The position numbers were made by a program, and so were the translations under genes. From JACVRW01 sp034664005 (GTDB lineage: Bacteria; Actinomycetota; Thermoleophilia; Solirubrobacterales; Thermoleophilaceae): a stretch of 64,000 nt of DNA. Shown here one piece after another: positions 16,804 through 23,507 of the stretch. The notes beneath the pieces are model-generated. The model was given only the letters and a program-made list of their open reading frames with translations. It was not told the origin of the DNA and made no database searches. How positions within the stretch are numbered: position 1 is the first letter of the stretch; the number at the start of each line of letters is the position of its first letter. Location: positions 1 through 64,000 of the forward strand of contig JAXDIL010000042.1 in the NCBI GenBank assembly GCA_034664005.1, read 5' to 3'.

Positions 16804-17787
16804 CTAGGTGGTGGCCTCTTCGGCCGCCACGCCCTGCGTGCCGGGCGGATCGCCGAGCGCGATCCCCTCCCCGGCCGCCTTGGCGCGGTACATCGCACGG
16901 TCGGCGGTGTCGATCAGTGCCTCGGCGTCGTCGCCGTGCTCGGGCGAGGCCGCCACTCCGATCGACATCGTCACGGACGGGTCGCCGGGCGCGGCGACCT
17001 CCTCCTCCACCGCCGTCGCAAGACGGGCGGCGAGCTTGGCCGCGCTCTTCAGGTCCTGCTCGGGGAGCAGCACGCAGAACTCGTCGCCGCCGATCCGGGC
17101 CGCGGTGTCCACGGAGCGGATCGACCTGCGGAGCGACATCGCCACCTGCATCAGCACGCGGTCGCCGGCGGGGTGGCCGTGCGAGTCGTTGATCCGCTTC
17201 AGGCCGTCGATGTCCATCAGCAGCAGCGCAAACGGATGGCGGTAGCGCTTGTGGACGTCGAGCAGGTTCGCGAGCTGGCGCTGGAGCGCGCGCAGGTTGC
17301 CTAGTCCGGTCAACGGATCGGTGTTCGCCTGCGACTCGAGCTCGCGCGAGCGCGACGCCACGTGCGCCTCCATCGCGGCCGCCTGGATCCCCGCCGTGGC
17401 CTCCACGAGCTGCTCGACGGCCTCGGCGTAGCGCACCGGATCGCTCTCCAGCTCCTCGCGCAGGGCGCGCAGCAGCACGGTCTGAAGCGCCGCGACGTCA
17501 CGCGCCACGTCCACCGCCCGCGTCTCGCGCCCGCCGCCGCGGAGGCCCGCAAGCGACGCCGCGCGCTCGGCCTGTTCCTTGGAGAGATCGAACGGATCGC
17601 CGTCCCCCTCCGCGACCGCGCCGACGATGCCCATGATCAGCTCGGGCAGCTCGCGCGCGATCCGCTCCGTGGGGAGTTCACGGATCTCGTCGAGCGACGC
17701 GCGCTCGATCAGGCGGACGAGCCACTGCTTGGCAAGCTCGTCTCGCGAGCGCTCAAGGCGCGCAAGTGGACCCCGGGTGGGCGTCAT
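16804..17787 (-). CDS. Diguanylate cyclase (GGDEF domain)
   Basis: 327 residues that should make cyclic di-GMP from two GTP. The C-terminal GGDEF domain starts at about residue 150 (NTDPLTGLGNLRALQRQL), with the active-site loop IGGDEF intact and, five residues before it, an RSVD (RxxD) inhibitory I-site, so product feedback is expected. The N-terminal ~150 residues are helical and unassigned, probably a sensory or dimerisation module; there is no membrane segment. The ATG at 17787 is preferred over an upstream start because the extra 31 residues are Arg/Ser/Pro-rich and lie over the divergent moeA promoter. Confidence 0.9.
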   Translation of the reverse strand: MTPTRGPLARLERSRDELAKQWLVRLIERASLDEIRELPTERIARELPELIMGIVGAVAEGDGDPFDLSKEQAERAASLAGLRGGGRETRAVDVARDVAALQTVLLRALREELESDPVRYAEAVEQLVEATAGIQAAAMEAHVASRSRELESQANTDPLTGLGNLRALQRQLANLLDVHKRYRHPFALLLMDIDGLKRINDSHGHPAGDRVLMQVAMSLRRSIRSVDTAARIGGDEFCVLLPEQDLKSAAKLAARLATAVEEEVAAPGDPSVTMSIGVAASPEHGDDAEALIDTADRAMYRAKAAGEGIALGDPPGTQGVAAEEATT

Positions 17788-17849
17788 CTCGGTCGATCGT
17801 ACCCTTGGAAACGGCGGACGGGGCCCCACTTTCCGAGAAGATTGCCCTC

Positions 17850-19094
17850 GTGACCGACCTGATCTCGATCGACGAGGCACGCCGCCGCGTGCTCGACGCC
17901 GTCACCCCGCTCGGGGACGAGCCGGTTCCGATCGACGCCGCACTGGGTCGCGTGCTCGCCGAACAGGTGACGAGCCCGATCGCAGTTCCGCCCTTCGACA
18001 GCTCGAGCATGGACGGCTATGCGGTGGTGGCGGGACCGGCGGCGGAGCTCTCCGTTGTCGGGGAGGCTCGGGCGGGGCGGCCCTGGGCGGGGACGCTCGT
18101 CTCGGGCTCAGCGGTGCGGATCTCCACTGGGGCGGTGGTGCCTGAGGGCGCCAGCGCCGTGGTTCCGATCGAGCGAACTACGGCATTGAAGAACGGCGAT
18201 TCCGGCGATGGATTCCAACTTAGCCGCGATATAGGCGGTAAAGCTGGAATCGATCGGGTCTCGGTGCCCGAAACGGCGGCCGGGGCGAATATCCGGCGCG
18301 CTGGGGAGGACATTCCTCTCAATGCTGTCGTGCTCGAGCCCGGCACGAACCTCGGGCCCGCCGAGCTCGGCGTCGCCGCCTCCGTTGGCCGTGCCGAGCT
18401 CCGATGCGCCCGGCGCCCGCGCGTCAAGGTGCTCGTCACAGGTGACGAGCTGACCGAGCCCGGCGCTCCGCTCGCGCCCGGGGGGATCTACTCCTCCAAC
18501 GGGTTTGCCCTGGCCGCGCTGGTCGAGCGGGCCGGGGCCGAGCTCGCGGGTCGCGCCACCATCCGCGACGACCATCAGAGCACGAGCGACAGCATCGCCG
18601 CGGCGCTCGAGGAGGCGGATGTGGTCATCGTCTCCGGTGGCGTGTCCGTCGGGCCGCACGATCACGTGAAGCCGGCTCTTCGCGAGCTGGGCGTCGAGGA
18701 GCGCTTCTGGGGAGTGAGCCTCAGGCCCGGCAAGCCGGTCTGGTTCGGGGTGCGTGGCGGCACGCTCGCGTTCGGCCTACCCGGCAATCCCGTATCGGCG
18801 ATGGTGACCTTCCAGCTCTTCGCGCGGCCGGCGCTGGCCGCGCTGCAGGGGGGCGCGACCGAGCCCCGGCGTGCGACCGCGCGGCTCGCCGAGGCGATTC
18901 CGCGCCACCCCCACCGGGAGCAGGCGGTGAGGGTGAGGCTGCGCGATGGGGAAGACGGTCTCGTCGCGGAGACCACCGGCGCCCAGGGCTCCCACGTGCT
19001 CACCTCGATGCTGGGAGCGGAGGCCCTGGCGCTCATCGACCCCGGCGAGGGCGACGCCGCCGAGGGCGAGCGCGTGGAGGTCGAGCTCCTGTGA
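17850..19094 (+). CDS. moeA: Molybdopterin molybdenumtransferase MoeA
   Basis: 414 residues from GTG 17850. MoeA inserts molybdate into adenylylated molybdopterin. Family landmarks in order: PPFDSSSMDGYAV, ISTGAVVPEGASAVVP, VLVTGDELTEPG, VIVSGGVSVGPHDHVKPAL and FGLPGNPVSAMVTF, then the small C-terminal beta domain. Between residues ~113 and 142 the chain carries an extra KNGDSGDGFQLSRDIGGKAG-type segment not expected in the family; its DNA is lower in GC and contains an inverted repeat (annotated separately). The reading frame stays open, so the enzyme is probably intact. Confidence 0.93.
   Translation: MTDLISIDEARRRVLDAVTPLGDEPVPIDAALGRVLAEQVTSPIAVPPFDSSSMDGYAVVAGPAAELSVVGEARAGRPWAGTLVSGSAVRISTGAVVPEGASAVVPIERTTALKNGDSGDGFQLSRDIGGKAGIDRVSVPETAAGANIRRAGEDIPLNAVVLEPGTNLGPAELGVAASVGRAELRCARRPRVKVLVTGDELTEPGAPLAPGGIYSSNGFALAALVERAGAELAGRATIRDDHQSTSDSIAAALEEADVVIVSGGVSVGPHDHVKPALRELGVEERFWGVSLRPGKPVWFGVRGGTLAFGLPGNPVSAMVTFQLFARPALAALQGGATEPRRATARLAEAIPRHPHREQAVRVRLRDGEDGLVAETTGAQGSHVLTSMLGAEALALIDPGEGDAAEGERVEVELL
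18211..18251. repeat. Inverted repeat inside moeA, low-GC in-frame insertion
   Basis: GATTCCA (18211-18217) is perfectly complementary to TGGAATC (18245-18251); inside, CCGC (18223-18226) pairs with GCGG. The surrounding ~18175-18260 uses codons rare elsewhere here (ATA, AAA, CTT, TTG) and lies exactly where MoeA alignments would have a short loop. It looks like a small palindromic element tolerated in frame. Confidence 0.5.
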
Positions 19095-19792
19095 GGACGC
19101 GCGATCCGCGCCGGCTTGCGAAGCGCACGCGCCGCGAGGTGGTGCGGCGGCGCCGGGCGCGTGCGCGCGTGCACATCATCAAGGTCCCGCCTTCCGGCTA
19201 CTCGGCCGACGGCGCCGTGGGCAGCCGCCAGGTCGCCGAGGTCACCCTGCCGCGCGCCGAGCTCGAGCGCATGTGGTCGCCCGAGAACCTGGAGCGGCTC
19301 GCGCGCACGTACTGGAGCTTCCTGTCGCGCTTCTCGCTCGGCCTGATCCGCGTGCTCTACAGCGAGAGCTCCCGCGAGGTGGTGCTCCTGCGCCGGCCGT
19401 TCGTCCTGCTGCGCTTCCACAAGCCCGAGTACCACCTGACCCGCGACGGCGGGACCGTCACCTGGCCGATCGACCGCGGCGTGCTCGTGGCGCGGCACGG
19501 GCGCGGGCGAGGGTTCCTGCGGCTGAGCGTCCAGCGCCAGCCCGGCCCCGAGGACGCGGACGAGGTCACCCTGCTCGTGTCCTCCGAGGTCGTGAACTTC
19601 TACCCCACGCTCGCCACCCGATTCAGCCGCTGGATCTACGAGCAGACCCAGTTGCGCATCCACGTGATCGTCACGCACGCCTTCCTGCGCTCGCTCGCCA
19701 ACCTCGAGCTCGAGGAGTCGCACGTGGGCGCGCTGCGCGCGCCGAAGCCGCCGACCGACGCCGAGCGTGACCGCCCGCGCGTCGAGTACTAG
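19091..19792 (+). CDS. Hypothetical protein, 233 aa, coupled to moeA
   Basis: I do not recognise the family. The GTG start overlaps the moeA stop by 4 bp (GTGA), so translation is probably coupled. The N-terminus is an Arg-rich stretch (RRLAKRTRREVVRRRRARARV), followed by a compact mixed domain with many aromatic residues (YWSFLSRFSLGLIRVLYSES, FVLLRFHKPEYHL). There is no true signal peptide or membrane helix. The basic start suggests binding to nucleic acid or to anionic membrane, but that is only composition. Its stop shares a CTAG with glpX. Confidence 0.65.
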   Translation: MRTRDPRRLAKRTRREVVRRRRARARVHIIKVPPSGYSADGAVGSRQVAEVTLPRAELERMWSPENLERLARTYWSFLSRFSLGLIRVLYSESSREVVLLRRPFVLLRFHKPEYHLTRDGGTVTWPIDRGVLVARHGRGRGFLRLSVQRQPGPEDADEVTLLVSSEVVNFYPTLATRFSRWIYEQTQLRIHVIVTHAFLRSLANLELEESHVGALRAPKPPTDAERDRPRVEY

Positions 19793-20787
19793 CCGAGCCG
19801 CTCGCCGACGATCTCGCGGAGCTTCGCGCGGTCGTGCGTCGCGGTGATCCGCCGCACCGTCCCGGAGCGGGAGCGCATCGAGATCGACTCGGTCGTGGCG
19901 CCCTGCGGGCCGATGTAGCGGACGCCGTCGAGCATCTCGCCGTCCGTGACGCCGGTGGCCGCGAAGAAGACGTCGTTGCCCGACACGAGCCGGTCCTTGT
20001 CGAGCACCTCGTCCAGGTCGTAGCCAGCCTCGAGCGCCGCGCTCCGCTCCTCGTCCGAGCGCGGCCACAGCCGCCCCAGGATCTGCCCGCCCGTGCACTG
20101 GATGGCGGCGGCGGCCAGCACTCCCTCGGGCGTGCCGCCGATCCCGAACAGGAGGTCGACGCGCGAGTCCTCGGTCACCGCCGCGAGCGCGGCGGACACG
20201 TCGCCGTGCGGGATCAGCCGGATCCGCGCGCCCGCCTCGCGGATCTCGCGCATGTACTCGTCGTGCCGTTCACGGTCGAGCATGATCACGACGAGGTCGC
20301 CGACCGCGACGCCCTTCTCCTCCGCCATCAGCTTCAGCGTCTCGCCGATCGGCCTGTCGAGGTCGAGCAGATGCGCGAGCGTGCGCGAGGTCGCCATCTT
20401 CAGCATGTAGACGCACGGGCCCGGGTCGAACATCGTCCCGCGCTCCGACAGCGCGATCGTCGCGATCGCGTTGGGAAGGCCCTTCGCGCACAGCTCCGTG
20501 CCCTCGAGCGGGTCCACGGCGATGTCCACCTCCGGCGGCGAGCCGTCGCCGATGTGCTCGCCGTTGTAGAGCATCGGGGCCTCGTCCTTCTCCCCCTCGC
20601 CGATCACGACGACGCCGTCCATCGCGACCGTGTCGAGCAGCAGCCGCATCGCGTCGACCGCGGCGCCGTCCGCGCCCTCCTTGTCGCCGCGGCCGATCCA
20701 GCGCGCGCACGCGAGGGCGGCATATTCGGTGGTCCTCACGAGCTCCATCGCGAGGTTGCGATCGGGCTTCGCGCCCCCGGCTTCCAT
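19789..20787 (-). CDS. glpX: Class II fructose-1,6-bisphosphatase GlpX
   Basis: 332 residues. GlpX hydrolyses fructose-1,6-bisphosphate in gluconeogenesis, using divalent metal ions. Landmarks: LVRTTEYAALACARWIGRGDK at the start, the metal-binding GEGEKDEAPMLYNGE, the DPLEGTELCAKG motif and the RHDEYMREIREAGARI segment. In actinobacteria GlpX is usually the only such enzyme, so this is likely central carbon metabolism. The ATG at 20787 is preferred over a TTG at 20796. It is followed on the same strand, upstream of its start, by a small membrane protein gene only 16 bp away. Confidence 0.93.
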   Translation of the reverse strand: MEAGGAKPDRNLAMELVRTTEYAALACARWIGRGDKEGADGAAVDAMRLLLDTVAMDGVVVIGEGEKDEAPMLYNGEHIGDGSPPEVDIAVDPLEGTELCAKGLPNAIATIALSERGTMFDPGPCVYMLKMATSRTLAHLLDLDRPIGETLKLMAEEKGVAVGDLVVIMLDRERHDEYMREIREAGARIRLIPHGDVSAALAAVTEDSRVDLLFGIGGTPEGVLAAAAIQCTGGQILGRLWPRSDEERSAALEAGYDLDEVLDKDRLVSGNDVFFAATGVTDGEMLDGVRYIGPQGATTESISMRSRSGTVRRITATHDRAKLREIVGERLG

Positions 20788-20802
20788 GCGCGGCAACCTA
20801 GC

Positions 20803-21303
20803 TCAGATGACGCCCGGCGGCTTGCGCGCCGTCGTGTAGACGGCCTGGCGCAGGTAGCCGGCGACGAGCAGCCCGATCGAGGCGAGCAGGGCCACGAAGT
20901 AGCCCCAGGAGAGCCCGATGTCGACGCTCTCGCCCGGCCGCCCCAGGATGATCCCGTTGCAGAGGATCAGCATGAAGGCGACGATCCCGACGATCATCGT
21001 CACCTCGCCCGGCTTCCAGGTCAGGTCGTGCCCGCGCGCGACGATCCAGGTGAGGATGAACGGCGCGGCGCAGGCGGCTACGAGCAGCCAGTCGAGCATG
21101 CCGAAGACCTGCCAGGCGTTGGCGGAGTCGCCCCCGGAGACGCCGCCCGGCAGCTTCGAGTTCGGGTTGTCCGAGCTCGTGGTGAACCACGGCAGCCACA
21201 GCGACGCGAGCAGGATGAGCGCGGCGCCCATCCCCATGAGCTCGCCCGGCGACACCCTCGACGTGTCGAGGTAGCCGCTCCCCTCCTCGGCGCTGGCCTC
21301 CAT
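20803..21303 (-). CDS. Small membrane protein with four predicted helices
   Basis: 166 residues from the ATG at 21303. Four hydrophobic segments can be seen: MGMGAALILLASLWLPWF, MLDWLLVAACAAPFILTWIV, VTMIVGIVAFMLILCNGIIL and WGYFVALLASIGLLVAGYL. The loop after helix 1 (TTSSDNPNSKLPGG) is polar and probably outside. This pattern is common among uncharacterised actinobacterial membrane proteins. It stands immediately upstream of glpX on the same strand, with 15 bp between them. No function can be assigned. Confidence 0.65.
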   Translation of the reverse strand: MEASAEEGSGYLDTSRVSPGELMGMGAALILLASLWLPWFTTSSDNPNSKLPGGVSGGDSANAWQVFGMLDWLLVAACAAPFILTWIVARGHDLTWKPGEVTMIVGIVAFMLILCNGIILGRPGESVDIGLSWGYFVALLASIGLLVAGYLRQAVYTTARKPPGVI

Positions 21304-21362
21304 GCGGCACCAAGCTACAGGCCGGGATAGGCTCCGCACAACCCCGAACGAACGGACCCCCT

Positions 21363-21569
21363 GTGGCAGTCACGAAGATCATCGAAGTGGTCGGCAGCTC
21401 GCCGGACAGCTCCGACGGCGCCGTCAAGGCCGCCCTCGACGATGCGCGCCAGTCGCTCCGCAACATCAAGGCCGTGGATGTGGTGTCCACCGGGCTCCGC
21501 GGCGAGAATCTCGACGAGTGGCGCGCGCTCGTGCGCATCTCGTTCCTGGTCGAGCGCGTCAGCGAGTAG
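21363..21569 (+). CDS. Dodecin family flavin/CoA-binding protein
   Basis: 68 residues, the usual dodecin size, from GTG 21363. The pattern KIIEVVGSSPDSSDGAVKAALDDARQSLRNI, then a strand and a final helix-less strand RISFLVERV is typical of dodecin, a hollow 12-mer that stores FMN and, in actinobacteria, also coenzyme A. The next gene, a 3-hydroxyacyl-CoA dehydrogenase-like SDR, starts at the very next base after the stop, and a thiolase follows. A link between cofactor storage and fatty-acid oxidation is suggested by this order. Confidence 0.9.
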   Translation: MAVTKIIEVVGSSPDSSDGAVKAALDDARQSLRNIKAVDVVSTGLRGENLDEWRALVRISFLVERVSE

Positions 21570-22319
21570 TTGCAGCTCGACGGCATAAGCACCTTCGTCG
21601 CGGGCGGCGCGTCGGGCCTCGGCGAGGCCACGGCGCGCGAGCTGGCGGCTCGGGGCGCCAGCGTCACGATCGCTGACCTGAACGAGGAGCGCGGCGAGGC
21701 GCTGGCCGGCGAGCTCGGCGGGAAGTTCGTGAAGGCGGACGTGACCGACGAGGCGCAGGTGGCAGCCGCCGTGGCGGCTGCGGGCGAGCTGCGGCTTGCG
21801 GTGTCCTGCGCGGGCATCGGCTGGGCCGAGCGGACCGTGAAGAAGGACGGCCCGGCCGCTCTCGGGCCCTTCGAGACGGTCGTGCGCGTGAACCTGATCG
21901 GCACGTTCAACGTCCTGCGGCTGGCCGCGGCCGCGATGGCCGGGAACGAGCCGGACGAGGGCGGCGAGCGCGGCGCGGTCGTCATGACGGCCTCGATCGC
22001 TGCGTTCGACGGGCAGATCGGGCAGGCCGCCTACTCGGCCTCCAAGGGCGGCGTCGTGGGTCTGACGCTCCCGGCGGCGCGCGACCTCGCCCGCCTCGGC
22101 ATCCGCGTCTGCACGATCGCCCCTGGCCTGTTCGACACGCCGCTGCTCGCCGGGCTGCCGGAGGAGGCGCGCCAGGCGCTCGGGGCCCAGGTGCCGCACC
22201 CGCCGAGGCTCGGCCGGCCCGAGGAGTACGCGCAGCTGGCCTGCCAGATCGCCGAGAACGCGATGCTGAACGGCGAGACGATCAGGCTGGATGGCGCGCT
22301 GCGGATGCCGCCTAAGTAG
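21570..22319 (+). CDS. SDR-family 3-hydroxyacyl-CoA dehydrogenase (HSD17B10-like)
   Basis: 249 residues from a TTG directly abutting the dodecin stop. The Rossmann motif GGASGLGEA, the ADVTDE adenine-binding turn and the catalytic Ser/Tyr/Lys (TASIAAFDGQIGQAAYSASKGG) are intact. The pattern, including GTFNVLRLAA and RVCTIAPGLFDTPLL, is that of type-2 3-hydroxyacyl-CoA dehydrogenases, which oxidise 3-hydroxyacyl-CoA with NAD+. With the thiolase 11 bp downstream it would form the last two steps of beta-oxidation or branched-chain catabolism. Confidence 0.88.
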   Translation: MQLDGISTFVAGGASGLGEATARELAARGASVTIADLNEERGEALAGELGGKFVKADVTDEAQVAAAVAAAGELRLAVSCAGIGWAERTVKKDGPAALGPFETVVRVNLIGTFNVLRLAAAAMAGNEPDEGGERGAVVMTASIAAFDGQIGQAAYSASKGGVVGLTLPAARDLARLGIRVCTIAPGLFDTPLLAGLPEEARQALGAQVPHPPRLGRPEEYAQLACQIAENAMLNGETIRLDGALRMPPK

Positions 22320-22330
22320 GGTTCCGCGCC

Positions 22331-23494
22331 ATGCCTGAACCAGTGATCGTTGATGCAATCCGTACACCCATTGGCCGCGCTTTCAAGGGCTCGCTAGCCC
22401 AGCTGCGCCCCGACGAGATGGGCGCGTTCGTCGTGGATGCGCTGCTCGAGCGCAACCAGGACGTCGACCCCTCGCTGATCGAGGAGGTCTACTGCGGCGT
22501 GGGTCTCCCGCAGGGCCTCCAGGGCTTCAACATGGGCCGGATCATCGCCCTGCTCTCCGAGCGGCTGCCGCTCGAGACAAACGGCGCAACCGTGTCGCGC
22601 TACTGCGCATCCAGCCTCGAGTCGATCCGCCAGGCATCGAACGCGATCGTCGCCGGCCAGGGCGACGCCTACATCGCCGCCGGCGTCGAGTGGGTGTCGC
22701 GCTACAACGAGGCTGTCGAGGGCGCCCGCCCGCAGGACCAGAACGAGAAGCTCCAGGGGAACAACGGGCACCCCGATGCCTACATCTCGATGGGCCTGAC
22801 GGCCGAGAACGTGGCCGAGCGCTACGAGGTCTCCCGCTCCGACATGGACAAGTACGCGCAGCGCTCCCAGGAGCTGGCGGTCCAGTCGCAGGAGAGCGGC
22901 TACTTCGACCGCGAGATCGTGCCCGTGACGCTCGAGGACGGGACCGTCGTGGCCAAGGACGACGGCCCGCGCGCCAGCTCGACGCTCGAGAAGCTCTCGC
23001 AGCTCGAGCCGGCCTTCAGGGAGGACGGGAAGGTCACGGCCGGCAACTCGTGCCCGCTGAACGACGGCGCGGCGGCGGTGCTCGTCATGTCCGACACCAA
23101 GGCGAACGAGCTCGGGCTGAAGCCGCGTGCCCGCATCGTCGCCTCGGCCACGGCCGCGAACGAGCCCGAGTACATGGGCGTCGCGCCGATCTGGGCCATC
23201 AAGAAGGTCCTCGAGCGCGCCGGCATGTCGATCGAGGACGTGGACACGGTCGAGCTGAACGAGGCGTTCGCGGCCCAGGTCATCCCGATCATGGCCGAGT
23301 GCGACATCCCGCTCGAGAAGATGAACCCGCACGGCGGCGCGATCGCGCTCGGGCACCCGTTCGGAATGACCGGCGCGCGCATCGTGACCACGCTGATCAA
23401 CGGGCTCGAGTCGGACGACAAGACGATCGGGCTCGAGACGATGTGCGTGGCCGGCGGCCAGGGCCAGGCCATGATCGTCGAGCGCTTGAACTAG
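22331..23494 (+). CDS. Acetyl-CoA C-acyltransferase (thiolase)
   Basis: 387 residues, normal thiolase length. The acyl-accepting Cys is in SRYCASSLESI (about residue 92), the catalytic His in NPHGGAIALGHPFG and the second Cys in ETMCVAGGQG. The N-terminal VDAIRTPIGRAFKGSL is standard. It cleaves 3-ketoacyl-CoA with CoA, or condenses acetyl-CoA in the reverse direction. Position after the SDR dehydrogenase argues for the degradative FadA-type role. It ends 14 bp before the convergent GGDEF-EAL gene. Confidence 0.93.
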   Translation: MPEPVIVDAIRTPIGRAFKGSLAQLRPDEMGAFVVDALLERNQDVDPSLIEEVYCGVGLPQGLQGFNMGRIIALLSERLPLETNGATVSRYCASSLESIRQASNAIVAGQGDAYIAAGVEWVSRYNEAVEGARPQDQNEKLQGNNGHPDAYISMGLTAENVAERYEVSRSDMDKYAQRSQELAVQSQESGYFDREIVPVTLEDGTVVAKDDGPRASSTLEKLSQLEPAFREDGKVTAGNSCPLNDGAAAVLVMSDTKANELGLKPRARIVASATAANEPEYMGVAPIWAIKKVLERAGMSIEDVDTVELNEAFAAQVIPIMAECDIPLEKMNPHGGAIALGHPFGMTGARIVTTLINGLESDDKTIGLETMCVAGGQGQAMIVERLN

Positions 23495-23507
23495 CGCGCG
23501 GCTCGGC

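Noticed and set aside
18501..18515. GGGTTTGCCCTGG, the reverse complement of the GEMM-I half-motif, inside moeA
   Set aside because: Only half of the aptamer core is present, there is no GACGCAAAGCC partner nearby, and it codes for a conserved MoeA segment (SNGFALAAL).
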